This document shows positions 27,106 to 36,998 of a stretch of 64,000 bases of DNA, piece after piece (the stretch's first letter is position 1; every line of letters begins with the position of its first letter). The position numbers and the translations under genes are program-made. The notes below the pieces were generated by a model. The model saw nothing but the letters and a program-made list of their open reading frames with translations. It was not told where the DNA came from and searched no databases. Origin of the DNA: Oligella ureolytica DSM 18253 (GTDB lineage Bacteria; Pseudomonadota; Gammaproteobacteria; Burkholderiales; Burkholderiaceae_B); contig NZ_KB892291.1 of assembly GCF_000373745.1 (NCBI RefSeq), positions 49,544 through 113,543 on the forward strand, written 5' to 3'.

Positions 27106-27305
27106 TTTTCTTTATTGTGCGCTAAGCAATAGATTAGTCTAACACAATCCAAGCAAGCCTGCAAGAGGCGATACAAAAAAAATACAATTATGCTGCACCG
27201 CCCCCATCCTTTATAATAAAAAAATGGTTGATTATCGTCATCTAATTTTAATTATTAAATGATAGTATTAATTATCTAATAAATAAAATTTTAAAGGTAC
27301 GTAGT

Positions 27306-28220
27306 ATGAGCCAAGAGTTATCTGAGCACGCCCGTCGTCTTTACGCTGAAATCATGGACAGCCTGGATGAAGAGCTGGAGATGGAAATTGATGATGAGCG
27401 CTATGACGCCATCCTGCAAGAGGCAGGCTTTGAGCATCAATCCGACAGCATGGACCGCCGTTATTATTTCCGTGAGCTGCTTCGTTTGCAGTGTGAGCTC
27501 GTCAAGTTACAAGACTGGGTCGTTAACAAAAAACTCAAAGTTGTGGTGATTTTTGAAGGTCGTGATGCCGCCGGTAAGGGTGGCGCCATTAAGCGTATTA
27601 CTCAGCGTTTAAACCCTCGTGTTTGCCGTGTTGCTGCCCTTCCTGTGCCCAGCGATCGTGAACGCACCCAATGGTATTTCCAACGTTATGTTTCACACCT
27701 GCCCGCAGGTGGCGAAATCGTATTATTTGACCGTAGCTGGTATAACCGTGCCGGTGTCGAGCGTGTGATGGGCTTCTGTACCGACGAAGAATACGAAGCA
27801 TTTTTCCGTGATGTCACCGAGTTTGAAAAAATGCTTGCTCGCAGCGGTATCATTTTGATTAAATACTGGTTCTCTATTTCTGATGACGAGCAACACCGTC
27901 GTTTCTTAATGCGCAAACACGATCCATTAAAGCAATGGAAACTATCGCCAATGGATTTGGAATCTCGTCGTCGTTGGGAAGACTACACAAAAGTCAAAGA
28001 AATCATGATGCAACGCTCGCATATCCCTGAAGCGCCATGGTGGGTGGTTGAGGGTGACGACAAAAAGCGCGCACGTTTAAACTGTATCTCCCACTTGTTG
28101 TCACAGATTCCGTATGATGAAACAGAACATCTTGATTTAGAGCTGCCAGAGCGTATTCATAACCCCAACTATAAGCGCTTACCAACACCTAATGAAATGC
28201 TAGTGCCGGCTATTTATTAG
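27306..28220 (+). CDS. ppk2: Polyphosphate kinase 2 (class I PPK2)
   Basis: A 304-residue cytoplasmic kinase that uses polyphosphate to phosphorylate nucleoside diphosphates (or the reverse). The Walker A GRDAAGKGG lies at about 85-93, the Walker B-like VLFDRSWYNR near 145 and a lid region RRWEDYTKVKE after it. It is a single-domain enzyme, so class I or III rather than the two-domain class II. The N-terminal ~50 residues are acidic and may be less conserved. The gene stands alone between a long upstream gap and a terminator. Confidence 0.92.
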   Translation: MSQELSEHARRLYAEIMDSLDEELEMEIDDERYDAILQEAGFEHQSDSMDRRYYFRELLRLQCELVKLQDWVVNKKLKVVVIFEGRDAAGKGGAIKRITQRLNPRVCRVAALPVPSDRERTQWYFQRYVSHLPAGGEIVLFDRSWYNRAGVERVMGFCTDEEYEAFFRDVTEFEKMLARSGIILIKYWFSISDDEQHRRFLMRKHDPLKQWKLSPMDLESRRRWEDYTKVKEIMMQRSHIPEAPWWVVEGDDKKRARLNCISHLLSQIPYDETEHLDLELPERIHNPNYKRLPTPNEMLVPAIY

Positions 28221-28253
28221 TAAATAGCGTGTTCGCCCACTGAGCCAAACGAC

Positions 28254-28286
28254 AAAAGCCTTGAGCTAAATCTCAAGGCTTTTTTA
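28254..28286 (+). terminator. Bidirectional terminator between ppk2 and the serine acetyltransferase
   Basis: AAAAGCCTTGAG pairs with CTCAAGGCTTTT (12 bp, 6-nt loop CTAAAT), then TT. The genes converge here, and the A-run at the left gives a U-run on the minus strand. Confidence 0.85.
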
Positions 28287-28298
28287 CATGTTGACGGA

Positions 28299-29246
28299 CT
28301 ATAACTTTAAACTACCATTACCGCAAGGATCTGCCTGGCTAATCATGCTGCCTCCGGGTACAGACCGAGTCAACCAAACATTACCGCCAATCACTGAGCC
28401 CTTACCAATCACTACTCGACCGAGAATGGTTGCACCTGCATAGATAACCACATCATCCTCTACGATAGGATGGCGGTCATTACCCTTGTGTAAATTACCG
28501 TGCTCATCGCTTGGGAAACTTTTAGCACCCAAAGTAACTGCCTGATAGATACGGACATTCTTACCAAGAATAGCCGTTTCACCAATCACCACACCGGTAC
28601 CGTGATCAATAAAACAGCCCGGACCGATGGTAGCTCCCGGGTGAATATCAATTCCGGTATGACTATGAGCAAGCTCAGCAATAACACGAGCGATAATCGG
28701 CGCACCGAGTTTGTATAGCTCGTGAGCAATACGATGCGATACCATGGCGTGAACACCCGGATAGCATAACAACACTTCATCAACGCTGGTTGCCGCCGGA
28801 TCACCTCGATACGCTGCACGTACGTCTTGATCTAATAGGCCCCTAACCTTCGGCAAGGTGGCAGCAAATTGACGCACGACTTCAACGGCTTGCACACGAA
28901 TCCTATTAAGTGCATCACCATTACCTTGGATTTTTTGCAATAACTCTAAACGAACCTGAGTAAGCAGCAAATTTAAGGCTTTACCAAGCGTATAACCAAC
29001 ATAAAAGTCTTCATTTTCCTGGACTAAATCCTCAGGTCCCAAACGCATAGGGAATAAAGCTCCGGAGAGTGAATGCATCGCATCAGCAATTATCTCCGGC
29101 GAGGGCAAATGTCGCCCCCCCTTTTCATCTAAACGATTTTGCTCAGTACGCCATTCTTGACGCTTTTCTTTGAGGCCACTGACAACATCATCAATGGCAA
29201 AATCATGAGGAAAATCATTCATAGAATCACATTTAAAAAACGGCAT
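28299..29246 (-). CDS. epsC: Serine O-acetyltransferase, EpsC type
   Basis: Makes O-acetylserine from serine and acetyl-CoA, the carbon precursor of cysteine. The left-handed beta-helix of hexapeptide repeats (HPGATIGPGCFIDHGTG, IVEDDVVIYAGATILG) fills the C-terminal half. The N-terminal helical domain is long, giving 315 residues as in EpsC/SatA-type enzymes rather than the ~273 of E. coli CysE. Residues before MNDFPHDF may be dispensable, so the start may lie at 29222. The sulfate transporter genes at 41408-45356 supply the sulfur side of the same pathway. Confidence 0.9.
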   Translation of the reverse strand: MPFFKCDSMNDFPHDFAIDDVVSGLKEKRQEWRTEQNRLDEKGGRHLPSPEIIADAMHSLSGALFPMRLGPEDLVQENEDFYVGYTLGKALNLLLTQVRLELLQKIQGNGDALNRIRVQAVEVVRQFAATLPKVRGLLDQDVRAAYRGDPAATSVDEVLLCYPGVHAMVSHRIAHELYKLGAPIIARVIAELAHSHTGIDIHPGATIGPGCFIDHGTGVVIGETAILGKNVRIYQAVTLGAKSFPSDEHGNLHKGNDRHPIVEDDVVIYAGATILGRVVIGKGSVIGGNVWLTRSVPGGSMISQADPCGNGSLKL

Positions 29247-29311
29247 AAACTATCCTTCAAAGAATCTACTAATTGACTGATTTTACCATTATGCTTTAAA
29301 CAGCAAGTCCA

Positions 29312-30730
29312 TTAGTTACTTGCTTGTAGTAGACGTGGGTTTTCCCAACCTCCACCCAAGGCGCGGATTAAGTTAACTTGATTCTGTAAACGGTTGGCGC
29401 GCAAATTCAATTGGCGTATTTCAGCATTATAAGTGGTATTTTGCACCTGAGTGACACTTAAAAAATCCACCAAACCTGCCTGATATTGATTGAGGGTAAT
29501 TGCGAGCGATTGGCGTGACGCATTTAAAGCACGTTGCTGCGCCTCCTGCTCACGGACCAAATTAGCCCCGGTGGTCAATGCATTCTCCACTTCGCGCATT
29601 GCCTCTAAAACCGTTTGTCGATAGCCGGCAACTTCCGCTTGATAGTCGGCCTTAGCAGAAGCCACTCCGGCCCTACGCGCACCGCCATCAAGAATACTCA
29701 ATACCAACTGAGGACCTAAAGACCACACATTGATGGGTGAATTAATCCAATCAGAAAAGTTTGACTCTTGAAAACTGCCACTGGCGGATAAATTAAGGCG
29801 TGGGAACCAGGCTGACTGAGCCACACCGATATTCGCATTGGCAGCAGCCACATTACGCTCTGCCGCTGCAATATCAGGACGCGCACGCAATAACTCGGAA
29901 GGTAAACCGACCGGTACGCTAATTGGTTCGGGTAAATAATTCGGCTTTTCAGCCAAACTGAAGGTGGAAGGTGTCTGCCCAATCAATACTGCGATGGCGT
30001 TTTCATGAGTGCTTCGTGTTGTTTCAATCGAAATGGCATCGACTCGCGCATTTTCCAGTTGCGCTTCAGCAGCCACCACATCTGCATAAGCTGCGACGCC
30101 TTGCTCATAACGATTGCGAGTGATTTGCAGCGATTGCTCATAAGCACTAATAATTTGCCTTAAAAGTTGACGCTCCAGATCTGTACTACGTAAACTGAAA
30201 TAATTTTGCAATAGCTCCGCTTGCATGCTTAAACGCGCATCAGCCAAATTAATTGCAGCCGCTTCCTCTGAGGCCGAACTCGCTTCTACCTGCCGACGTA
30301 TTCTGCCCCATAAGTCAGCCTCCCAAGATACATCAGCGCCCAAAGAATAACGACTTAAGACATCAGACTCTGAACCTCCGGATCGATTCGCTGACGTCGT
30401 ACTATCTAAGCTTGGAAATAAACCGGCGCGAGAACCTCTTGTTTGTGCAATAGCTGCTTGATAACGAGCTAAGGCCTGCGCTACGGTTTGGTTCTCCTGA
30501 TTCAGGATAAATATTAATTGATTTAATTCTGCATCATTAAAATCAGTCCACCAATCGCCGCGAATCCACGCTTGGCTGGGTTTAACCTCAATCCACTGCT
30601 CACTGTTGACCGGCACCCCTTTAAAAGCAGCAGCCACGGCAGAGTCCGGCACGTGATAATCGGGACCTACCGCACAAGCAGCTAACACGCTTGACATGGA
30701 AGCTGTCAGAATTAATCGCTTAATACTCAT
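29312..30730 (-). CDS. RND efflux outer-membrane factor (NodT/OprM family lipoprotein)
   Basis: The outer-membrane channel of the tripartite pump. The signal peptide ends in the lipobox LAACAVGPDY (Cys19), followed by two OEP repeats of about 200 residues with coiled-coil periplasmic helices. The total length of 472 residues is normal. It is the last gene of the mdtA-B-C-type operon, overlapping the preceding gene by 4 bp. The substrate cannot be deduced. Confidence 0.93.
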   Translation of the reverse strand: MSIKRLILTASMSSVLAACAVGPDYHVPDSAVAAAFKGVPVNSEQWIEVKPSQAWIRGDWWTDFNDAELNQLIFILNQENQTVAQALARYQAAIAQTRGSRAGLFPSLDSTTSANRSGGSESDVLSRYSLGADVSWEADLWGRIRRQVEASSASEEAAAINLADARLSMQAELLQNYFSLRSTDLERQLLRQIISAYEQSLQITRNRYEQGVAAYADVVAAEAQLENARVDAISIETTRSTHENAIAVLIGQTPSTFSLAEKPNYLPEPISVPVGLPSELLRARPDIAAAERNVAAANANIGVAQSAWFPRLNLSASGSFQESNFSDWINSPINVWSLGPQLVLSILDGGARRAGVASAKADYQAEVAGYRQTVLEAMREVENALTTGANLVREQEAQQRALNASRQSLAITLNQYQAGLVDFLSVTQVQNTTYNAEIRQLNLRANRLQNQVNLIRALGGGWENPRLLQASN

Positions 30731-33700
30731 ACTTTATTCTCAACAATTCTCGTATTTTTGGAACGCCTACGTTTAAACCAAGTAGATAATTTATCCAAAT
30801 ATAAATACACCACCGGTGTGCTATACAGTGTCAGAATTTGACTCATTACCAGCCCGCCAACAATCGTAATACCTAAGGGTTGACGCATTTCCACGCCGGC
30901 ACCCGTGGCGAGGATTAATGGTAATGCACCAAAAATCGCTGCAAACGTTGTCATCATAATCGGTCTAAACCGCACTAAACATGCCTCATAAATCGCCTCT
31001 TCGGGGCTGATATTGCCCGCCCGCTGCCGCTGTAGAGCAAAGTCAATCATGATGATGGCATTTTTCTTAACAATCCCAATTAATAAAAAGACCCCGATTA
31101 GCGCAATAATTGTAAATTCCATATTCACCATATTTAACGCTAATAAAGCACCAAAACCTGCTGATGGCAACGTTGATAAAATGGTGATGGGGTGAGTGTA
31201 GCTTTCATATAAAATACCTAACACCAAATATAGCAAGACCAACACAGCCAAAATCATCAAAGGCTGCTGTTTTTCCATTTCTTCAAAGTCGGCGGCAGAA
31301 CCGTCAAACCCCGCCTGCACCAAACGGGTCGGTAAATTAATATCCACCAGTGCCTGAGCAATTGCATTACGCGCCTGATCTAGGGTGACACCCTCTGCAA
31401 GAGCGAATGTAATCGCATCCGCCAACATGCCGTCCTGCTGACTCACCCTTAGAGGGGCATTACCGACTCGTAACGTCGTAAAGGAGCTAATGGGAATTGC
31501 CCTACCGTCTGAGGTCAACACCATTAAATCATCAAGGACCGACGCATCACGCGCATAACGTGACGCTGCTCCCATGACGACATTGTATTGATTAAGCTCT
31601 TCATAAATGACCGAGACCTGTCGAGAAGCATAAAGATTATTTAGCGTATTGGTGACAAGACTCATATCGACGCCTAAGCGTTGTGCTTTTTCTCTGTCAA
31701 TTTCCAATTCTAAACGACGCCCTTTATCATCTGAACCTTCGGAAACATCCACTAATTCCGGTAGTGCCTGAAAAGCACGACGAACCTTTTCAGTCCACTC
31801 ACGCAGCACCCCCAAATCACCGGCTTTTAGTAGAAACTCATAATCACCGCCCGCTTCCCCACCTAAACCACCGGTAAAGATATCCTGCATGGCAAACAGA
31901 AAAATTGAGGAGCCGGGAATGTGCCCCAGTTTGCGGCGCAATTCATTAATTACTTCTTGAGAACTTGCTTCGCGCTCTTCAAATGGTACTAATTGAATCG
32001 TCATAAAGCTACTCGTACTGCCGCCGCGACCACCGGCAGAACCGCTGACTGATTCTACATTTGGATCCGCTAAAATAATACGCCGATACTCTTCCAGTTT
32101 AGGCTTCATTGCCTCAAAAGAAGTACCCTCATCCACTCTAAACATACCGCGCATCAAGCCTGTGTCTTGCTGTGGAAAAAAACCCTTTGGCACCGTCAAA
32201 AACAGATGGACATTTAAAATAACAACCAATATTAACGAGAAAAAAGTGACAAAACGCCACCTAAAACTCCACGCCAAAGTCATTTCGTAGAACTTAAAAA
32301 TAGCCTCATAGCCTTTTTCAAACAGGCGCACGAAAATATTGGATTGCTTGACGGCGCCCTTGTCGTTTGTTGTTTCACGTATTTTTTCGGAAGATAACCA
32401 TAGCGCACACAGCATTGGCACCAGCGTTAAGGACACCACTAACGACACTAACACAGCAATAGTTAATGTCATCGCAAATTCAAAAAATAGATTCCCGACT
32501 AAATCACCCATAAGTAACAGCGGTAAAAACACGATAACGAGAGATAAGCTCATCGTCACAACCGTAAAACCTACTTCTTTAGAACCCACAAAAGCAGCTT
32601 CTTTGGGTGAAAGCCCTTTCTCAATATAGCGCGAGATATTTTCTACTACGACAATTGAGTCATCGACCACAAAACCGGTGGCAACAATTAATGCCATCAA
32701 AGAGATTGTATTTAAGGAAAAACCCATAAAATACATCACAATAAAGGTGCCGAATAAAGAGATAGGCACCGAAACGACCGGAATAAAAGTCACCCGAAGA
32801 TTTCTCAGAAAGGCTAACACCACGATAGCCACCAAAATCACAGCGATGACCAGTGTCTTTTCAGCCTCTTTCAAGGTCGCGCGAATACTCGGCGAACGGT
32901 CTTGAGCTAAGATCAAATCAACTTGTCCCGGCAGCAATGCGCTTAGAGTGGGAAGTTGCTCTTTGACTCCCTCCACCGTTTCAATAATATTGGCAGATTC
33001 CTGACGGCGGACCATCAGGTTAATGGATTGCTTTTCATTCAGAAAGCCGAAGTTATACTCATTTTCAACCGAGTCATAGACATGGGCAACATCACTTAAG
33101 CGCACTGCATTGCCATCTTGCCAGCGAATGATTAAATCCTTGTAGTCATCAGCCTTATATAAAATACCGTTGGTATTAATAATCCAGCGTAAATTCTGAT
33201 TCTCAATAAAACCCCGCGGTTTGTTTTGATTAGAATTACTAATCGCCCGACTCACCTCATCTAAACTGATACCGTAACTGGTTAGCTGCATTGGATTTAA
33301 ATCAACGCGCACAGCAGGCATTGAACTACCACCAATCGTGACCTCACCGACTCCTTCCACTTGAGCAATTTTTTGCGCAATGATGGTGCTGGCCATATCG
33401 TACAACTCACCCAAGTTATGGGATTCTGAGACTAAGCTCAACACCATAATAGGGCTGGATGCCGGATTCAATTTACGATAAGTGGGTGGATTGCGCATGC
33501 TACTTGGCAGCAGCGGTATCGCCTTATTAATAGCAGCCTGAACCTCACGTGCCGCATCATCCACATTCTTATTCATATCAAACATGATGCTAATGCGCGT
33601 GTTGCCTTCTTGACTGCTCGCACTGATCGAGTCAATACCGGAAATACTGCCGATAGACCGCTGCAGGGGCGTCGACACACTACTCGCCATTGTTTCCGCG

Positions 33701-33870
33701 CTGGCGCCGGGTAAACGAGCGGTCACTGAAATGAATGGCACCGCCATTTGCGGTAACGGTGCCACCGGCATCGCTAAGTAGCTCACAATGCCGCATACGG
33801 CTAGAGTTAAGGCAAGTAAGAAGGTGGCGACAGGACGTTGAATAAAAGGCGCTGAGATGCTCATCATCAA
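30727..33870 (-). CDS. mdtC: RND efflux pump permease, second subunit (MdtC/MuxC-like)
   Basis: A 1047-residue hydrophobe/amphiphile efflux (HAE1) proton antiporter. It has the usual 12-helix layout with two large periplasmic loops. The charged pair in the fourth transmembrane helix is visible as the VVDDSIVVVENI segment (DD motif). Two different pump proteins in one operon (see next entry) is the hallmark of MdtABC/MuxABC systems, where the pumps form hetero-trimers. Substrates of that class include novobiocin and bile salts, but this is family knowledge only. Confidence 0.92.
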   Translation of the reverse strand: MMMSISAPFIQRPVATFLLALTLAVCGIVSYLAMPVAPLPQMAVPFISVTARLPGASAETMASSVSTPLQRSIGSISGIDSISASSQEGNTRISIMFDMNKNVDDAAREVQAAINKAIPLLPSSMRNPPTYRKLNPASSPIMVLSLVSESHNLGELYDMASTIIAQKIAQVEGVGEVTIGGSSMPAVRVDLNPMQLTSYGISLDEVSRAISNSNQNKPRGFIENQNLRWIINTNGILYKADDYKDLIIRWQDGNAVRLSDVAHVYDSVENEYNFGFLNEKQSINLMVRRQESANIIETVEGVKEQLPTLSALLPGQVDLILAQDRSPSIRATLKEAEKTLVIAVILVAIVVLAFLRNLRVTFIPVVSVPISLFGTFIVMYFMGFSLNTISLMALIVATGFVVDDSIVVVENISRYIEKGLSPKEAAFVGSKEVGFTVVTMSLSLVIVFLPLLLMGDLVGNLFFEFAMTLTIAVLVSLVVSLTLVPMLCALWLSSEKIRETTNDKGAVKQSNIFVRLFEKGYEAIFKFYEMTLAWSFRWRFVTFFSLILVVILNVHLFLTVPKGFFPQQDTGLMRGMFRVDEGTSFEAMKPKLEEYRRIILADPNVESVSGSAGGRGGSTSSFMTIQLVPFEEREASSQEVINELRRKLGHIPGSSIFLFAMQDIFTGGLGGEAGGDYEFLLKAGDLGVLREWTEKVRRAFQALPELVDVSEGSDDKGRRLELEIDREKAQRLGVDMSLVTNTLNNLYASRQVSVIYEELNQYNVVMGAASRYARDASVLDDLMVLTSDGRAIPISSFTTLRVGNAPLRVSQQDGMLADAITFALAEGVTLDQARNAIAQALVDINLPTRLVQAGFDGSAADFEEMEKQQPLMILAVLVLLYLVLGILYESYTHPITILSTLPSAGFGALLALNMVNMEFTIIALIGVFLLIGIVKKNAIIMIDFALQRQRAGNISPEEAIYEACLVRFRPIMMTTFAAIFGALPLILATGAGVEMRQPLGITIVGGLVMSQILTLYSTPVVYLYLDKLSTWFKRRRSKNTRIVENKV

Positions 33871-36800
33871 CCCTCTTCTACCGCATTAGTCGCTGATTGC
33901 TGCTCTTTATGACCTTTGCCACTCACCAAGCGGTCAAAATACAGATAAATAACCGGCGTCGTAAATAAAGTCAATACTTGACTTAATAACAACCCGCCGA
34001 CCATCGCTAAACCTAGCGGCTGTCGCAATTCTGAACCTACACCGCTGGAAAGCATCAATGGAATGGCTGCGAACAAAGCTGCCAAGGTGGTCATCAAAAT
34101 AGGTCGAAAACGTAGTAAAGCAGCCTGACGTACGGCATCATAGGGCGACAATCCCTGCTCACGCTCTGCTGCTAAGGCAAAATCCACCACCATAATGCCG
34201 TTCTTTTTAACGAGACCGATGAGTAGAATAATGCCGATGATACCGACCATATCCAAATCCATACCGGCAAGGCTCAACGCAATAAATGCTCCTATCGTCG
34301 CTGAAGGTAACGTCGATAAAATAGTAATAGGATGAATATAGCTCTCATAGAGCACACCCAACACGATGTACATAGTAAAGATAGCCGCTAGTAAAAGCAA
34401 CGCATTACTGCTTTGAGCACTGACATACGCTGATGTCGTTCCTTGGAGTCGCATATCGACGACATCGGGCATCCCGATTTGTTCCGGTAGAGCTTCAATC
34501 TGTGGCAGCACATCAGATAATGAATAACGGGGTGCTAAATTAAAAGAAATCAAGCTTGATAGGAATTGATCAATTCGCTGCACTTCCAATGGCGTATAAC
34601 CCAGCTCAATCGTCGCGACATCAGTTAACCTGACCAGACCATCCGCCCCCTCAATAAACACATCTGATAAAACAGTAGGATCTTGAGAGAAAGCAGGATC
34701 GACCTCTAATACCACTCGATATTGTGCTGACTGGGTAAATACCGTCGAAATCAAGCGCTGACCAAAGGCAATATACAAAGCCTCATCAATGTCGGCCATA
34801 CGAATCCCAAAGCGCGCGGCAGCATCTCTATCAACATTGACTTTGGCTTCTAAACCATTCATTTGATAGTTTTCAACAACATCCGTAAGCCCCGCAATCT
34901 CTCTAAGCCCGTCAACAAAATAAGGCACCCACACTCTTAGCAACTCACTATCAAGAGAAGATAAACTTAACTGATACTGGCTGCGAGCAAGCTGCGTATC
35001 AATAGACAAATCCTGATTCAGCTGTAAATACACCTCAATACCCTTATAGTCGGCAGCGATTTCTTCAAGACGTGTCATGATCGTCTGCGCACTATCTCGG
35101 GCACCATGCGACTTTAATTCTATCTGCATACGACCGGTATTCAGACTCACGTTATTTCCATCAACCCCAATAAAGGAAGTGACTGATGCGATATCCTTAT
35201 CCTCAGAAAAAGCATGCGCAATGTCTGTCTGTAGCGCGGCCATTCGATCAAAAGAAACGCCTTGATCGGCTTCAGTCATCACAACCATTAGGCCGGTATC
35301 TTGCTTCGGGAAAAAGCCTTTGGGGATCCACCAATACAAAGCCGCCGTGATGACTAAGGTAATCATAAAGACAACCAGCGTAAGGAATTGATGGGCTAAG
35401 ACTTTATCAAGCAAACGAGCATAGCCGGCGATTAAGCGATCAATCTGTTTGCCTAACCAATTAACAATAAAATTACCCTTAGGCTCATCACCGCTTAGCT
35501 CGCCCTCTGCATTTCTTGGCGCCGCTTTAAGCATACGCGCGCACATCATCGGCGTAAGAGTTAATGAGATGACCAGAGAAATCAAAATCGCCACCGCCAG
35601 AGTCATAGCGAACTCTCTAAATAAGCGGCCGATGACATCCCCCATAAAGAGCAATGGAATCAATACGGCAATTAATGAAAAGGTAAGGGAAATGAGTGTA
35701 AAGCCGATTTCTTTGGCGCCCTTTAAGGCCGCATTCATTGGGGTTTCACCCTGCTCAATATGGCGAGCGATATTCTCAATCATGACAATTGCATCATCAA
35801 CCACAAAACCCGTTGCGATAGTGAGTGCCATTAATGTCAGGTTATTCAGGCTATATCCCAAGAAAAGCATGACAATAAATGTACCAATAATAGATAAAGG
35901 CACCACAACTGAAGGAATAAAGGTCGCTGTTAATGTGCGTAAAAACACAAAAGTAACTAAAACCACCAGCAACACAGCCATCACCAGCTCAGTCTGAACA
36001 TGGCTGATCGATTGACGAATAGACTCAGTACGGTCTGCCACCGCCTCTACTTGTACCGACTGCGGCAACGATGCTCTGAGTTTTGGCAATTGTGCCAAAA
36101 TATCATCAACCACATTGATCACGTTCGCATTAGGTTGTCGCTGAATATGTAATAGAATGGCCTGCTTATCATTAAGCCACGCCGCTTGTCGGATATCTTC
36201 TGCATCCTGAACGACGCTAGCCACTTGCTTTAAGCGCAGAGGAGCATCATTGACATAGGTGACAATGATATCCTCATATTCTTCAGGCGTAAAAAGCTGA
36301 CTGTTTGTATGAATGGTCGTGGAGCGCCGAGGTCCATTTAAATTACCTGAAGGCTGATTGATATTAGCGGAAGAAATAGCCGCCCGCACATCATTAAGGG
36401 TTAAACCATGTGCCGCCAAGGCAACAGGATTAGCCTGAACACGAAACGCAGGTTTTTGACCGCCGGCAATACTCACCATACCCACACCGGATACTTGGGA
36501 AATATCTTGCAAAATGCGCGTTTCAACCAAATCACGCACCTCGTAAAGCGGTAGCGTATCAGAGGTGATGGCCAAGGTGATGACCGGCGTATCCGCGGGA
36601 TTCACCTTGTTATAGATGGGCGGCATCGGTAAATCAGACGGCAGCAGATTAGAAGCCGCATTAATGGCAGCTTGCACTTCCTGCTCAGCCACACTGATTG
36701 ATAAATTTAAGTTAAATCGTAAATTTATCACCGACGCACCGGCCGCACTGGAGGAGCTCATTTGCTCTAAACCGGACATTTGTCCGAGCTCCCGCTCCAA

Positions 36801-36998
36801 TGGCGAGGTAACCAAAGCCTCCATCGTGGCCGGACTGGCACCCGGATACATCGTCGTAACTTGGATAGTCGGATAATCGACATCAGGTAGGGCTGAAACT
36901 GAAAGCTGTCGATAAGAAAACAGCCCTGTCAACAGCACGGCAATCATCAGCAGTGTTGTTGCAATAGGCCGACGAATAAAAGGAGCTGAAATATTCAA
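33867..36998 (-). CDS. mdtB: RND efflux pump permease, first subunit (MdtB/MuxB-like)
   Basis: A 1043-residue HAE1 pump with the same architecture as its neighbour (FIRRPIATTLLMIA at the start, VVDDAIVMIENIARH in TM4). The two pumps resemble each other but are clearly not recent duplicates. Overlaps of 4 bp with both mdtA (36995) and mdtC (33867) indicate translational coupling. It probably pairs with the second permease in a heterotrimer. Confidence 0.92.
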   Translation of the reverse strand: MNISAPFIRRPIATTLLMIAVLLTGLFSYRQLSVSALPDVDYPTIQVTTMYPGASPATMEALVTSPLERELGQMSGLEQMSSSSAAGASVINLRFNLNLSISVAEQEVQAAINAASNLLPSDLPMPPIYNKVNPADTPVITLAITSDTLPLYEVRDLVETRILQDISQVSGVGMVSIAGGQKPAFRVQANPVALAAHGLTLNDVRAAISSANINQPSGNLNGPRRSTTIHTNSQLFTPEEYEDIIVTYVNDAPLRLKQVASVVQDAEDIRQAAWLNDKQAILLHIQRQPNANVINVVDDILAQLPKLRASLPQSVQVEAVADRTESIRQSISHVQTELVMAVLLVVLVTFVFLRTLTATFIPSVVVPLSIIGTFIVMLFLGYSLNNLTLMALTIATGFVVDDAIVMIENIARHIEQGETPMNAALKGAKEIGFTLISLTFSLIAVLIPLLFMGDVIGRLFREFAMTLAVAILISLVISLTLTPMMCARMLKAAPRNAEGELSGDEPKGNFIVNWLGKQIDRLIAGYARLLDKVLAHQFLTLVVFMITLVITAALYWWIPKGFFPKQDTGLMVVMTEADQGVSFDRMAALQTDIAHAFSEDKDIASVTSFIGVDGNNVSLNTGRMQIELKSHGARDSAQTIMTRLEEIAADYKGIEVYLQLNQDLSIDTQLARSQYQLSLSSLDSELLRVWVPYFVDGLREIAGLTDVVENYQMNGLEAKVNVDRDAAARFGIRMADIDEALYIAFGQRLISTVFTQSAQYRVVLEVDPAFSQDPTVLSDVFIEGADGLVRLTDVATIELGYTPLEVQRIDQFLSSLISFNLAPRYSLSDVLPQIEALPEQIGMPDVVDMRLQGTTSAYVSAQSSNALLLLAAIFTMYIVLGVLYESYIHPITILSTLPSATIGAFIALSLAGMDLDMVGIIGIILLIGLVKKNGIMVVDFALAAEREQGLSPYDAVRQAALLRFRPILMTTLAALFAAIPLMLSSGVGSELRQPLGLAMVGGLLLSQVLTLFTTPVIYLYFDRLVSGKGHKEQQSATNAVEEG

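Larger units (their letters stand above)
26575..27305. other. 731-bp AT-rich non-coding region before ppk2
   Basis: No ORF over about 20 codons with a plausible start was found. The stretch holds two tandem duplications (27042-27059 and 27076-27105), many TATA-like hexamers and no strong terminator. It presumably contains promoters for the small gene (minus) and ppk2 (plus). An unannotated sRNA is possible but unsupported. Confidence 0.5.

Noticed and set aside
35449..35997. A 182-codon plus-strand open frame inside the mdtB-like pump
   Set aside because: Antisense to a conserved RND transporter; composition is a mirror of hydrophobic codons, with no support as a gene.
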